Of a DNA stretch of 64,000 bases, positions 25,666 to 34,910 are shown piece after piece. Under the pieces are notes generated by a model. The model ran no database searches, had not been told where the DNA came from, and was given only the letters and a program-made list of their open reading frames with translations. The position numbers and the translations under genes were made by a program. How positions within the stretch are numbered: the stretch's first letter is position 1; each line of letters starts with the position of its first letter. The DNA is from Planctomyces sp. SH-PL62 (GTDB lineage: Bacteria; Planctomycetota; Planctomycetia; Planctomycetales; Planctomycetaceae), in assembly GCA_945893075.1 (NCBI GenBank), contig CAMDDX010000002.1:1-64000 (forward strand), in the 5' to 3' direction.

Positions 25666-27135
25666 ATGCTTTCTCTTCTTGGTCAACGTGCGAAAGATTT
25701 CTGTGATCGCCGACAAGGGATGTCTCGCCGCGACGTTTTGCGAGTCGGTGGCAGCGGGATGTTCGGGCTGACGCTCGGCTCGATACTGAAGATGCAGGCG
25801 CAGGCTGAAGAGACCAAGATCACTGGTGGGCCGGGTTGGGGAAAAGCCAAGAGCGTCGTGCTCATCTACCTGCAAGGTGGGCCTTCACATTTGGACCTGT
25901 GGGATCCAAAACCGGATGCTCCGGACAATGTGAAGAGTATCTTCCAGCCGATCGACACCAAGCTGCCCGGCGTGAACTTCACCGAGATTCTGCCGAAGCT
26001 CGCGCAGATCAACGACAAGTTCACGATGATCCGCTCGCTGGGCTACACGCCCAACGGGTTGTTCAATCACACGGCCGCCATCTATCAGATGATGACCGGC
26101 TACACGACCGACAAGGTCAGCGCGTCGGGACAATTGGAGCCCCCAAGCCCGAAGGACTTCCCGAACTTCGGCTCGAACATCATCCGCCTCAAGCCGCCGA
26201 CCGAACCGATGCTGCCGTTCGTGATGCTGCCTCGACCGCTGCAAGAGAGCAACGTCGTCGGCAAGGGAGGCACCGCCGGATTCCTCGGCAAAGCCTTCGA
26301 CCCGTACACGCTCTACCCAGAGGGTGACGATCTCGACATGAACAAGATGGAGAAGATTAAGGTCGATGATTTGCAGCTTCGTCCGGAGGTCTTCTCCGTT
26401 CGACTCGAACGCCGCGCGCGTTTGCGTGACACGATCAACGCCAGCATGAAGTCGATCGACGCGGCGGTGAAGGACTACAACCTCGACGCCTACTACGACC
26501 AAGCCCTGCGATTGATCGTCTCCGGCCGCGCCCGCGAAGCGTTCAATCTGAGCGCCGAGAATCCGGAAACGCGAGCACGCTATGGCCGCACGACGTTCGG
26601 CCAGAGCTTGCTGCTGGCACGTCGCTTGGTGGAAGCCGGCACGCGCGTTGTGGAAGTCGTATGGCCGAAGGTCGCCAACAGTGACAATCACTCGTGGGAC
26701 CATCACGCCGGTTTGCCCGATCGTATGAAGAAGCAGTCGGGTCCGATGCTCGATACCGGATTGTCGGCGTTCCTCAGTGATCTCGATGAACGCGGGATGT
26801 TGGAAGAGACCCTCGTGCTGTGCGTCGGCGAGTTCGGCCGCAGCCCGAACCGCGGAGTCAGCACCTCCGGCAACAGCAACACCGCCGATGGCCGCGATCA
26901 CTGGCCGTACTGCTACACCTGCGTCATGGCCGGTGCCGGTGTGAAGCGCGGAGTCGTCTACGGCAAGAGCGACAAGACCGCTTCCAGCCAACTCGAAAAC
27001 CCGGTCCATCCGATCGAGTTGCTGGCGTCGATCTACCACTCCTTCGGAATTCACCCGGAGACGATCGTCTATAACCACCTGAACCAACCGCGCGAGTTGG
27101 TAAAGGCTCAGGCTGTGACAAGCTTGTTCGCGTAA
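25666..27135 (+). CDS. DUF1501 family protein with Tat leader
   Basis: [20 protein letters not shown] leader; [65 protein letters not shown]. Confidence 0.95.
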   Translation: MLSLLGQRAKDFCDRRQGMSRRDVLRVGGSGMFGLTLGSILKMQAQAEETKITGGPGWGKAKSVVLIYLQGGPSHLDLWDPKPDAPDNVKSIFQPIDTKLPGVNFTEILPKLAQINDKFTMIRSLGYTPNGLFNHTAAIYQMMTGYTTDKVSASGQLEPPSPKDFPNFGSNIIRLKPPTEPMLPFVMLPRPLQESNVVGKGGTAGFLGKAFDPYTLYPEGDDLDMNKMEKIKVDDLQLRPEVFSVRLERRARLRDTINASMKSIDAAVKDYNLDAYYDQALRLIVSGRAREAFNLSAENPETRARYGRTTFGQSLLLARRLVEAGTRVVEVVWPKVANSDNHSWDHHAGLPDRMKKQSGPMLDTGLSAFLSDLDERGMLEETLVLCVGEFGRSPNRGVSTSGNSNTADGRDHWPYCYTCVMAGAGVKRGVVYGKSDKTASSQLENPVHPIELLASIYHSFGIHPETIVYNHLNQPRELVKAQAVTSLFA

Positions 27136-27151
27136 TGAATCCAGTTCGTAC

Positions 27152-27182
27152 CGGATCGGCGTCGCTCGGCGACGCCGATCCG
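27152..27182. repeat. short hairpin after DUF1501 gene
   Basis: Perfect 14-bp stem CGGATCGGCGTCGC / GCGACGCCGATCCG with 3-nt loop. Confidence 0.85.
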
Positions 27183-27231
27183 AGTTGCGAAGCAACTCGG
27201 CCACAGGGGATTCATCATGGAGCCAACAATG

Positions 27232-27648
27232 GGACGAGTGACGACCCCCGCGCTGATCGAGAATCTGGAAGACCTCTGGATGGCGAATCGCGGGTTGCAA
27301 ACGAGCGAATCCGTCCGCCGAGTCCAAGTCGAAGACGCGTTGGTGGATACCGGCGCAATGATTCTGTCGTTGCCCACCAATCTCATTCAGCAACTCGGAT
27401 TGAAGTCCACCGGTCAGAAGCGGACGATGACAGCGGGTGGTCCACGCACGACTTCGGTGTATCAGGCCGTCAAGCTGACCGTGCAAGATCGTGATTGCAC
27501 GGTCGATGTCTTGGAAGTCCCCGATGCAGTCCCGGTTCTCATTGGACAAGTGCCGCTCGAAATCTTGGACTTTGTGATTGATATGCCGAACCGCCGGTTG
27601 ATCGGCAACCCAGCACACGGCGGTCAGCAGATGTTTGAAATGTATTGA
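27232..27648 (+). CDS. clan AA aspartic protease-like (retropepsin-like) protein
   Basis: DALVDTGAMILSLPTNLIQQLGL active-site-like motif; small single-domain size. Confidence 0.78.
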   Translation, partial: GRVTTPALIENLEDLWMANRGLQTSESVRRVQVEDALVDTGAMILSLPTNLIQQLGLKSTGQKRTMTAGGPRTTSVYQAVKLTVQDRDCTVDVLEVPDAVPVLIGQVPLEILDFVIDMPNRRLIGNPAHGGQQMFEMY

Positions 27649-27726
27649 GCCGCTTTCGTGGCCACCGCTAGAACCCCGCGAGTTCCTGGCAACATCGACT
27701 CGACTTGCATCACAAGGGTCTGCGGA

Positions 27727-29628
27727 ATGAACTCCTCCACGTTCGACGACGTTCTGCGCATTTATGGTCTGGAAAATTGGGGAGCGGGCTACTTCTCGAT
27801 CAATCGCAGCGGCCATTTGGCGGTCCACCCAGAGAAGGGGGACGCTCGCGCGGCGGACGTCTATGAACTGGTGCGCGAACTGATCGATCAGCGAAAGCTC
27901 GCGCCGCCGTTTCTGCTCCGGTTTCCGCAGATCCTGGGGGCTCAGTTGCAACGGCTGTGCTTAGCCTACGAGTCTGCGGCGAAACAGTTCGAGTACACCG
28001 GCGGGCACTTCCCGGTCTTTCCGATGAAGGTCAATCCGCGCCGCGAAGTGGTTGAGGAATTCCTGCGTGAAGGCAAGCGGCAGGCCGTCGGCGTCGAGTG
28101 TGGATCGAAGGCGGAGTTGTACGCCGCGTTGTCGCTCGAACAGCCGGCAGACAGTTTGCTAGTTTGCAACGGCTTCAAGGACGAAACGTTTTTACGGCTG
28201 GCGTTGCTCGGTGTGCAGTCGGGCAAGCGTGTCGTCATCGTGATCGAGAAGCTCAACGAACTGAAGCTGGCGTTGAAGCTCGCCGAAGAAACCGGTGCGC
28301 TGCCGTGGATCGGGTTGCGAGCCAAGCTGTACTCGAAAGGCTCCGGCAAGTGGGCGTCGTCCGGTGGCGAGTCGGCGAAGTTCGGGCTGACGACTTCGGA
28401 AATCCTCGAATGCGTGCGGCTGCTGCGAGTGGCCAACAAGATCGGCTCGCTCAAGCTGCTGCACTTTCACATCGGCTCGCAAATCACCGACGTGAAGCGC
28501 GTGAAGAACGCGATGAAAGAGGCGGCTCGCGTGTACGCCAAGATTCGGCAGATGCAGATCGAGGTCGAATACCTCGACATCGGCGGCGGGTTGGGAGTCG
28601 ATTACGACGGCTCGAAGACGACATTTGAAGGCTCGGTCAATTACTCGGTCGAGGAGTTCGCCAACAACGTCGTCTACACGATCAAGTCGGTCTGCGACGA
28701 CGAGCAGGTGCCGCACCCGCACCTCGTCACCGAAAGCGGCCGAGTGATGACGGCATATCACACGCTGTTCGTCACGGAGATCCGCGACGAGATCGAAACC
28801 TTCGCCGACGACATTCCGATGGCCGCCGTCGATGACGACGATCCGCAGGTCATCTACGAACTCAAGTCGCTGCTCGACGGCGTCAACAGCAAAAACTATC
28901 GCGAGTACTACCACGACGCGCTCGACCAGAAGGACGAGTTGCACACGCAATTCAACCTCGGCCTCGTCAGCCTGGAAGACCGTGCGAAGGGGGAAGTGCT
29001 GTTCTGGGAGATTTGTGCCAAGGCTTCGCAACTGGCCCATCAGACGGACGCCGACGAGCCGGAGTTCGACGAACTCAAACGCATTCTCGCAGCAAAATAT
29101 CTCTGCAACTTCTCGGTCTTTCGTTCGGCTCCCGATTCGTTTGCGATCAATCAGCTCTTCCCGATCATGCCGATTCACCGACTGAACGAACTCCCGACCG
29201 ACTTCGCCACGCTGGCTGATGTGACCTGCGATTCCGACGGTTGTATTGATCGCTTTGTCGATCTCAAGGATGTGAAGCAGGTGCTGGAGTTGCACAAGTT
29301 CGACGATCAGCAGCCGTACTTCGTCGCGCTGTTCCTGACCGGCGCGTATCAAGAGGTCATGGGGAGCTTTCACAACCTGTTCGGTCTTCCGACGGAAGCT
29401 CAGGTCGTCATCGACACCGGCGGGAGCTATCACATCACGAAGCTGATCAACGGCAGCCGCGTATCCGACATGCTCAGCTTCGCGAAGTATGACAAGCAGC
29501 AGTGTCTCGAAAACTTTCAGAGGCAGATCACGGCGCAAGTCGCCGGTGGTCGGCTCGACCAAACGCACGCCGAGTCCGCCGTGAAGCATTACGAGCAAGC
29601 GGTCAACGGCTCGACGTATTTGGAATAA
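27727..29628 (+). CDS. speA: biosynthetic arginine decarboxylase
   Basis: PLP-lysine region FPVFPMKVNPRREVVEEFL; EKLNELKLALKLAEETGALPWIGLRAKLYSKGSGKWASSGGESAKFGL; HFHIGSQITD; YLDIGGGLGVDYDGS. Confidence 0.96.
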   Translation: MNSSTFDDVLRIYGLENWGAGYFSINRSGHLAVHPEKGDARAADVYELVRELIDQRKLAPPFLLRFPQILGAQLQRLCLAYESAAKQFEYTGGHFPVFPMKVNPRREVVEEFLREGKRQAVGVECGSKAELYAALSLEQPADSLLVCNGFKDETFLRLALLGVQSGKRVVIVIEKLNELKLALKLAEETGALPWIGLRAKLYSKGSGKWASSGGESAKFGLTTSEILECVRLLRVANKIGSLKLLHFHIGSQITDVKRVKNAMKEAARVYAKIRQMQIEVEYLDIGGGLGVDYDGSKTTFEGSVNYSVEEFANNVVYTIKSVCDDEQVPHPHLVTESGRVMTAYHTLFVTEIRDEIETFADDIPMAAVDDDDPQVIYELKSLLDGVNSKNYREYYHDALDQKDELHTQFNLGLVSLEDRAKGEVLFWEICAKASQLAHQTDADEPEFDELKRILAAKYLCNFSVFRSAPDSFAINQLFPIMPIHRLNELPTDFATLADVTCDSDGCIDRFVDLKDVKQVLELHKFDDQQPYFVALFLTGAYQEVMGSFHNLFGLPTEAQVVIDTGGSYHITKLINGSRVSDMLSFAKYDKQQCLENFQRQITAQVAGGRLDQTHAESAVKHYEQAVNGSTYLE

Positions 29629-29629
29629 C

Positions 29630-29717
29630 GGGGTCGGGAGTCTTTTTCAGGTCGGCGTCAAAGAGCTTTCGGAGGTCAACCGGTAACATCGCCGACCTGA
29701 AAAAGACTCCGGACCCC
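29630..29717. repeat. inverted repeat between speA and speB
   Basis: GGGGTCGGGAGTCTTTTTCAGGTCGGCG / CGCCGACCTGAAAAAGACTCCGGACCCC, 27/28. Confidence 0.9.
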
Positions 29718-29742
29718 TTCGCGCGTTTTCGAATTCGCCGAC

Positions 29743-30675
29743 ATGACCACGACCGGTTCGCCATTCTCTGCTCAGCCATATCAAGGGATCGCGACGTTCG
29801 GCCGCCGGCCGCAGACGCGCGAGTTGTCTGGCGTCGATGTCGCGATCCTCGGCGTGCCGTACGACAGCTCGACGTCGTATCGCAGCGGAGCACGCTTTGG
29901 GCCGCGAGCGATTCGTGAGCAATCGCTGTTGCTGTGGGGCTACAACAACGCGCAGCAGGTCGCACCATTCGAGGTGCTCAACGTCGTCGATTACGGCGAC
30001 GTCGATGTCGTGCCGGTGGACATCACGGCCACTCATCGTGCGATCGAACAAACTGCGGCGACAATCCTGCAAGCCGGTACGCGACTCATTACGCTCGGCG
30101 GCGACCATTCCATCAGCCTGCCGTTGCTGCGAGCTCATCACGAACGTCACGGCCCGCTGGCCGTCGTCCACTTCGACGCCCACCCCGATACGTGGGACGA
30201 AGAATATCCGTCGTTCAAATACAGCCACGGAACGCCGTTTCGCCGTGCGATCGAAGAGCAACTGATCGACACACAGGCGTATCTGCAAATCGGCATTCGT
30301 GGGCCGACTGGCGGGCCACAGGACTATGCGGATGCGCGTCAGCTCGGTGCCCGCATGATGACGTTCGACGAAGTGACCGATTTGGGATTGCCCGCCGTGT
30401 TGACCGAAGTGCGGCAGCGCGTGGGCGGTCGTCCGTTGTACGTCACGCTGGACATCGACGCCGTCGATCCCGCGTTCGCCCCCGGTACGGGGACTCCGGA
30501 AGTTGGCGGCTTCACGAGTCACCAGATGCTGCGATTGCTGCGAGGATTGTCCGGTTTGAACCTCGTCGGAGCGGATCTCGTCGAAGTTGCTCCGCCGTAC
30601 GATCCTCAACAGATCACGGCGATTCTGGCGGCGAATCTCGTCTTCGAGTTGCTGTCGATGATGGCGACAAAGTAG
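29743..30675 (+). CDS. speB: agmatinase / ureohydrolase
   Basis: Mn-binding motifs GGDHSISLPLLRA, HFDAHPDTWDE, SFDxxDP-like LDIDAVDPAFAPGTGTPEVGGFTSHQ. Confidence 0.94.
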   Translation: MTTTGSPFSAQPYQGIATFGRRPQTRELSGVDVAILGVPYDSSTSYRSGARFGPRAIREQSLLLWGYNNAQQVAPFEVLNVVDYGDVDVVPVDITATHRAIEQTAATILQAGTRLITLGGDHSISLPLLRAHHERHGPLAVVHFDAHPDTWDEEYPSFKYSHGTPFRRAIEEQLIDTQAYLQIGIRGPTGGPQDYADARQLGARMMTFDEVTDLGLPAVLTEVRQRVGGRPLYVTLDIDAVDPAFAPGTGTPEVGGFTSHQMLRLLRGLSGLNLVGADLVEVAPPYDPQQITAILAANLVFELLSMMATK

Positions 30676-30761
30676 ACCGGTCACTCCGTGACCGGAACGT
30701 TCGAGTCACGGAGTGACTCGTCTACGATGTTCTGCAAACCCGCCTACAACTTGGAATCGTT

Positions 30762-31661
30762 ATGGAACTCAAGACGTTGGAAATCCACGGACATCAACCG
30801 GGACCGAAGCTGTTGATCACGGCGGGCGTACACGGCGATGAATTCGAGCCGATGGCGGCCGTGCGCCGGTTGATGAAAGAGGTTGATCCGCAACACCTGC
30901 GCGGCAAGCTGACGCTGGTGCCGGTCGTCAACGAGTCCGCATTTCAAATGAGACGCCGCGCCGGCGAAGACGGAAAGGATCTGGCTCGGACATGCCCCGG
31001 CCTTGAAGTCGGCAGCCTCACCGAGCAAGTCGCGTTCGCGCTTTCACAACTGATCCGGTCGGCGGACTATTACATCGACCTGCACACCGGCGGGACGGCC
31101 TACACGGTCTTGCCGCTGAGTGGCTACACGCTGCACGCTGATCCGAAGGTATTGGCCGTGCAGCGGCGGATGGCTCAAGTCTTTGGGTTGGATGTCGTGT
31201 GGGGCACCGACCCGAACTTGGACGGCCGGTCGCTGTCAGTCGCTCGCGATGCCAACGTGCCAGCGATCTATTGCGAGTACCTCGGCGGCGGCCGCTGCGA
31301 TCCGGCGGGCATCGACGCGTATGTGCGCGGCTGCCGCAACGTGATGATTGAACTCGGACTGCTTGAGGGCTCACCGGACATCCCGCGTCCGCCGCTGATC
31401 GTCGAAGACCATCGACCCGACGCGGGACACATGCAGATCAATCACCCGTCGCCGTGCGAGGGGTTCTTCGAGCCTGCTGTTGTGCTTGGCCAACGAATCC
31501 GTATCGGCGATCTCATCGGGACTGTGTGCGACGTGCTCGGAGAACGTGTCGAACGAATTGAGTCCCGCTACACTGGCCTCGTCATCGTGTTGCACACATT
31601 CCCAACGGTTGCGAAAGACGATAGCGTGGCGGTGGTGATGGAAATGGTTGGTTTCAGTTGA
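30762..31661 (+). CDS. succinylglutamate desuccinylase/aspartoacylase family protein
   Basis: LLITAGVHGDEFEPMAAVRRLM; YYIDLHTGG; zinc carboxypeptidase-like fold motifs. Confidence 0.88.
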   Translation: MELKTLEIHGHQPGPKLLITAGVHGDEFEPMAAVRRLMKEVDPQHLRGKLTLVPVVNESAFQMRRRAGEDGKDLARTCPGLEVGSLTEQVAFALSQLIRSADYYIDLHTGGTAYTVLPLSGYTLHADPKVLAVQRRMAQVFGLDVVWGTDPNLDGRSLSVARDANVPAIYCEYLGGGRCDPAGIDAYVRGCRNVMIELGLLEGSPDIPRPPLIVEDHRPDAGHMQINHPSPCEGFFEPAVVLGQRIRIGDLIGTVCDVLGERVERIESRYTGLVIVLHTFPTVAKDDSVAVVMEMVGFS

Positions 31662-31673
31662 AGGAGTGTGATC

Positions 31674-31904
31674 ATGACTCGAATCGTGGTTGACAAGGAA
31701 ATGCGTGAGAAGCTGCTGAAATCAAAGACGATTGAATTCGTCGACGACACCGGCGCGATCCTTGGCGCGTTTATTTCTCGGCAGCCGGTTTCCTATCCGC
31801 CCGGCGTGATACCGCCGATCAGTGACGAAGAACGTCAGCGATTGCTTGCTGAGCCTGGTATCTACACGACCGAGGAAGTTTTCGAACATTTGCGGAGCTT
31901 GTGA
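31674..31904 (+). CDS. putative antitoxin-like small protein
   Basis: 76-aa ORF with C-terminal YTTEEVFEHLRSL; overlaps the next ORF by ATGA. Confidence 0.5.
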   Translation: MTRIVVDKEMREKLLKSKTIEFVDDTGAILGAFISRQPVSYPPGVIPPISDEERQRLLAEPGIYTTEEVFEHLRSL

Positions 31905-32161
31905 TGTTCACCGTCACTTGGACGCAATCGGCGGAAGACGGCCTTGCAATCGTTTGGATGAATGCCAGTTCGTCCGAACGACAGGAAATCACCCGGTATG
32001 CAGCGGAACTCATTCGAAACCTTCGTGCTACCGCTGACGCCATCGGTGAATCCAGAGAAGCAGGTGTCCGAATTCTTGCTGAAACGACACTCGGCCTTGA
32101 GTTTCGAGTTTCAGTGCCTGACCGACTCGTCACCGTGTTTCGAGTTTGGCATATTCAATAA
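31901..32161 (+). CDS. putative RelE/ParE-like small protein
   Basis: VTWTQSAEDGLAIVWMNASSSERQEITRYAAELIRNLR...VPDRLVTVFRVWHI; position typical of a toxin gene. Confidence 0.5.
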   Translation: MMFTVTWTQSAEDGLAIVWMNASSSERQEITRYAAELIRNLRATADAIGESREAGVRILAETTLGLEFRVSVPDRLVTVFRVWHIQ

Positions 32162-32214
32162 GTCAGCAACTCTCCCCGTCTTCATCAACAACCAGGAAGT
32201 CGAATACACCCACC

Positions 32215-33006
32215 ATGCGAACCAGCCGAATCAAAGCCAAGCTCAGCAAGAATCAACCCGTTCTGCTCACGACTCTGCATTACTCCGATCCGTCGATCTT
32301 CGAGATGGCCAGCCTCATGGGCTTCGATGGGATCTGGCTCGATCTGGAGCATCATCATCACAGCGTCGAGACGGCGAACACGCTGCTGCGAGCCGCTCGT
32401 GTCGGAACATCCGATGTCATGGTGCGTCCGGCCAAAGGGGAATTCATGCGGATGGGTCGCATCCTCGAAGCGGGCGCGACCGGCATCATGTATCCGCGCT
32501 GCGATAACGCGGCCGAGGCTCGTGAGGTCGTCCGCTGGTCGAAGTTCGCTCCGCTCGGTCAGCGCGGCATCGACGCGGCCAATCCCGATAACCCGTACTG
32601 CATGATGCCGCTGGTCGATTATCTCAAGGCGGCGAACGAGCAGACTTTTATCGTCATTCAGATCGAAGATCCGAGTGCGTTGGCACAAGTCGATGAGATT
32701 GCGGCCGTGCCCGGTGTGGACATCGTCTTCTTTGGACCTGGCGACTTCAGCATCCTCAGCGGCATCCCCGGCCAGATGAATCATGAGTTGATCAAGGACG
32801 CGATGCGCAAAGTCTCGGCCGCGTGCCAGAAGGCGGGTAAGAATTGGGGTATGCCGATCTTCAACATCGAGCACGCCCAAGAAGTCCTGAGCCTGGGTGG
32901 CCGATTCCTCTGCCATAGCGCCGACATCCTGCTCGTGAAGAACGGGCTAGAAGATATTCAGAAGCGATTTGCTCCGCTGGGTGTGACCTGCGAGCGTGCG
33001 AATTGA
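32215..33006 (+). CDS. HpcH/HpaI aldolase family protein
   Basis: FDGIWLDLEHHHHSVETANTLLRAAR; MRMGRILEAGATGIMYPRCDNAAEAREVV; VFFGPGDFSILSGIPGQ. Confidence 0.92.
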   Translation: MRTSRIKAKLSKNQPVLLTTLHYSDPSIFEMASLMGFDGIWLDLEHHHHSVETANTLLRAARVGTSDVMVRPAKGEFMRMGRILEAGATGIMYPRCDNAAEAREVVRWSKFAPLGQRGIDAANPDNPYCMMPLVDYLKAANEQTFIVIQIEDPSALAQVDEIAAVPGVDIVFFGPGDFSILSGIPGQMNHELIKDAMRKVSAACQKAGKNWGMPIFNIEHAQEVLSLGGRFLCHSADILLVKNGLEDIQKRFAPLGVTCERAN

Positions 33007-33012
33007 AAAAGA

Positions 33013-33079
33013 GCCCGACGAATTGAAGGAGACGACGAATGAGATCGCATCATTCGTCGTCTCCTTTCATTCGTCGGGC
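33013..33079. repeat. inverted repeat (GCCCGACGAAT..GGAGACGACGAAT family)
   Basis: 29-bp arms, 27/29. Confidence 0.88.
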
Positions 33080-33110
33080 ACTCTCCTGTCCTGAGATCAA
33101 ATGAAACGAA

Positions 33111-34115
33111 ATGCCCAACTCTCTTCACAAATTGCTCGTCGTCGGTGTCGGCTCAATCGGTGAGCGACATTTGCGCTGCTTTCTGACAACCGGCCGGGCT
33201 GAGGCTGTCTTCGTCGAGGTAAATCCCTCGCTGCGACAAACGATTGCCGAGCGATACGGCGTGCCCGGCTTTGCCAGCCTTGAAGAAGCACTGGCGACTC
33301 AACCGACACTCGCCGTCGTCGCCGTCCCCGCGCATCTGCATATCGAGATCGCGACAAAACTCGCCGAGAGTGGTTTGCACCTGCTCATTGAAAAGCCGTT
33401 GAGCACTTCGACGGCTGGCATCGAACGACTGCAACAGATTGTGTGCGATCGCGGTCTCATCGCCGGAGTTGCGTACGTCTATCGCAGTCATCCGCTTCTG
33501 ACGGCGATGCGGGTGGCGATTCAGGATGGACGCTGCGGCCGGCCGGTCGAACTGATCGCCGTCTCCGGGCAACACTTTCCGACGTACCGTCCCGCGTATC
33601 GCGACATCTACTACAAAGACCGCACGACCGGCGGCGGCGCGATTCAAGACGCACTCACGCACGTCATCAATGCCGGCGAGTGGCTGCTTGGACCCGTTCA
33701 GCGTTTGGTCGCTGACGCCGCGCATCAAGTGCTGGAAGGAGTCTCTGTCGAAGACACCGTGCATCTGCTGGCTCGGCATGGCGAGGTCATGGCCAGCTAC
33801 AGTCTCAATCAGCATCAAGCCCCGAACGAATTCACGCTGACGGTTGTCTGTGAACGAGGCGCGATCCGCTGGGAATCGCACCTCAATCGGATGAGCTGGA
33901 TGACCGCCCCCGGCGGTGAATGGCACGAAGACCGGATCACCCCGCTCGAGCGCGACACGCTGTTTGTTCGCCAAGCTAATCAGTTTCTGACGGCCATCGA
34001 AGAGGGCGCTCTCCCCGCGTGCTCGCTGGACGACGGCCTGCAAACGTTGCGAGTCAACCTCGCCGCACTGGCCAGCGCCGATGGTGCCGGCTGGCAGACG
34101 ATTCATGTGACGTAG
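33111..34115 (+). CDS. Gfo/Idh/MocA family oxidoreductase
   Basis: N-terminal Rossmann VVGVGSIGERHLRCF; HLLIEKPLSTS; GGGAIQDALTHVINAGEWLLG. Confidence 0.92.
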   Translation: MPNSLHKLLVVGVGSIGERHLRCFLTTGRAEAVFVEVNPSLRQTIAERYGVPGFASLEEALATQPTLAVVAVPAHLHIEIATKLAESGLHLLIEKPLSTSTAGIERLQQIVCDRGLIAGVAYVYRSHPLLTAMRVAIQDGRCGRPVELIAVSGQHFPTYRPAYRDIYYKDRTTGGGAIQDALTHVINAGEWLLGPVQRLVADAAHQVLEGVSVEDTVHLLARHGEVMASYSLNQHQAPNEFTLTVVCERGAIRWESHLNRMSWMTAPGGEWHEDRITPLERDTLFVRQANQFLTAIEEGALPACSLDDGLQTLRVNLAALASADGAGWQTIHVT

Positions 34116-34164
34116 CCGCGTTCGCCAGAACGCGGGAACCCCGCACTCTGGCGAGTGCGGCTAC
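34112..34164. repeat. inverted repeat, GTAGCC-N8-GCCA double-hairpin family
   Basis: GTAGCCGCGTTCGCCAGAACGCGGG / CCCGCACTCTGGCGAGTGCGGCTAC; each arm is itself a hairpin. Confidence 0.9.
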
Positions 34165-34166
34165 AT

Positions 34167-34721
34167 TCACGCGCTCGGCGGCGAGATGCCAAAATCGGTG
34201 ATCGAGAGGAGCGAGCGGAACGGCAGGCGGCGTTCGGCGAAGTTCTTCGCTCCGCCTTCCATGCGATCGACGATGCCGACGACTTGAATGACCTCGCAGC
34301 CGAATTCGACGATGCGATCGACTGATTGCAGCGCGCTGCCGCCGGTCGTCACGACGTCGTCGATGATGACCACCTTCATGCCAGGGACGACGGGGCCTTC
34401 GACGTATTTGTTCGTGCCGTGACCTTTCGGCTCTTTGCGGACCAGGAAGCCGCACAGTTCGCGCCCGCGAGCCGCCGCTGCGACGAGCACTCCGCCGATG
34501 ATCGGGTCGGCTCCGATCGACATCCCGCCGATCGCGTCGAATGACACATCGGCCAGCAGGTCGAGCAATCCTTCGCTGACCAGCCGCAGTCCCTCCGAGT
34601 GCAGCGTGATCTGCTTGCCGTCGAGGTAGTAGCTCGACTTCTTGCCGCTGGCGAGCGTGAAGTCGCCGAACTTGAGGGCGCGTTTGTGGAATAACTCAAT
34701 CAATTGCTGGCGGTCGTACAT
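34167..34721 (-). CDS. pyrE: orotate phosphoribosyltransferase
   Basis: FGDFTLASGKKSSYYLDGKQITLHSEG; PRPP motif VVIIDDVVTTGGSALQSVDRI. Confidence 0.95.
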   Translation of the reverse strand: MYDRQQLIELFHKRALKFGDFTLASGKKSSYYLDGKQITLHSEGLRLVSEGLLDLLADVSFDAIGGMSIGADPIIGGVLVAAAARGRELCGFLVRKEPKGHGTNKYVEGPVVPGMKVVIIDDVVTTGGSALQSVDRIVEFGCEVIQVVGIVDRMEGGAKNFAERRLPFRSLLSITDFGISPPSA

Positions 34722-34728
34722 GGCGGTC

Positions 34729-34909
34729 CTTTGGAGTGCTGCGCGTCAACACAGCTTTGGATTCTTTCACTCGTAGCCACGCTCGCCAGAGCGTGGGCAG
34801 GTTTGATCGTTCACCCACGCTCTGGCGAGCGTGGCTACGTCTCGATGCAAACCACTCACCCGCAGCATCCAAAAAATCCAAAGCGGTGTCGAGCCACCGC
34901 ACTCCAAAG
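34729..34909. repeat. inverted repeat (CTTTGGAGTGC family) containing a nested GTAGCC-N8-GCCA element
   Basis: Outer 35-bp arms 34729-34763 / 34875-34909; inner perfect 25-bp arms 34773-34797 / 34814-34838. Confidence 0.9.
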
Positions 34910-34910
34910 C

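Noticed and set aside
25885-27951. 688-aa minus-strand ORF antisense to DUF1501
   Set aside because: Shadow ORF covering a clear DUF1501 gene and part of its neighbours; composition not protein-like.
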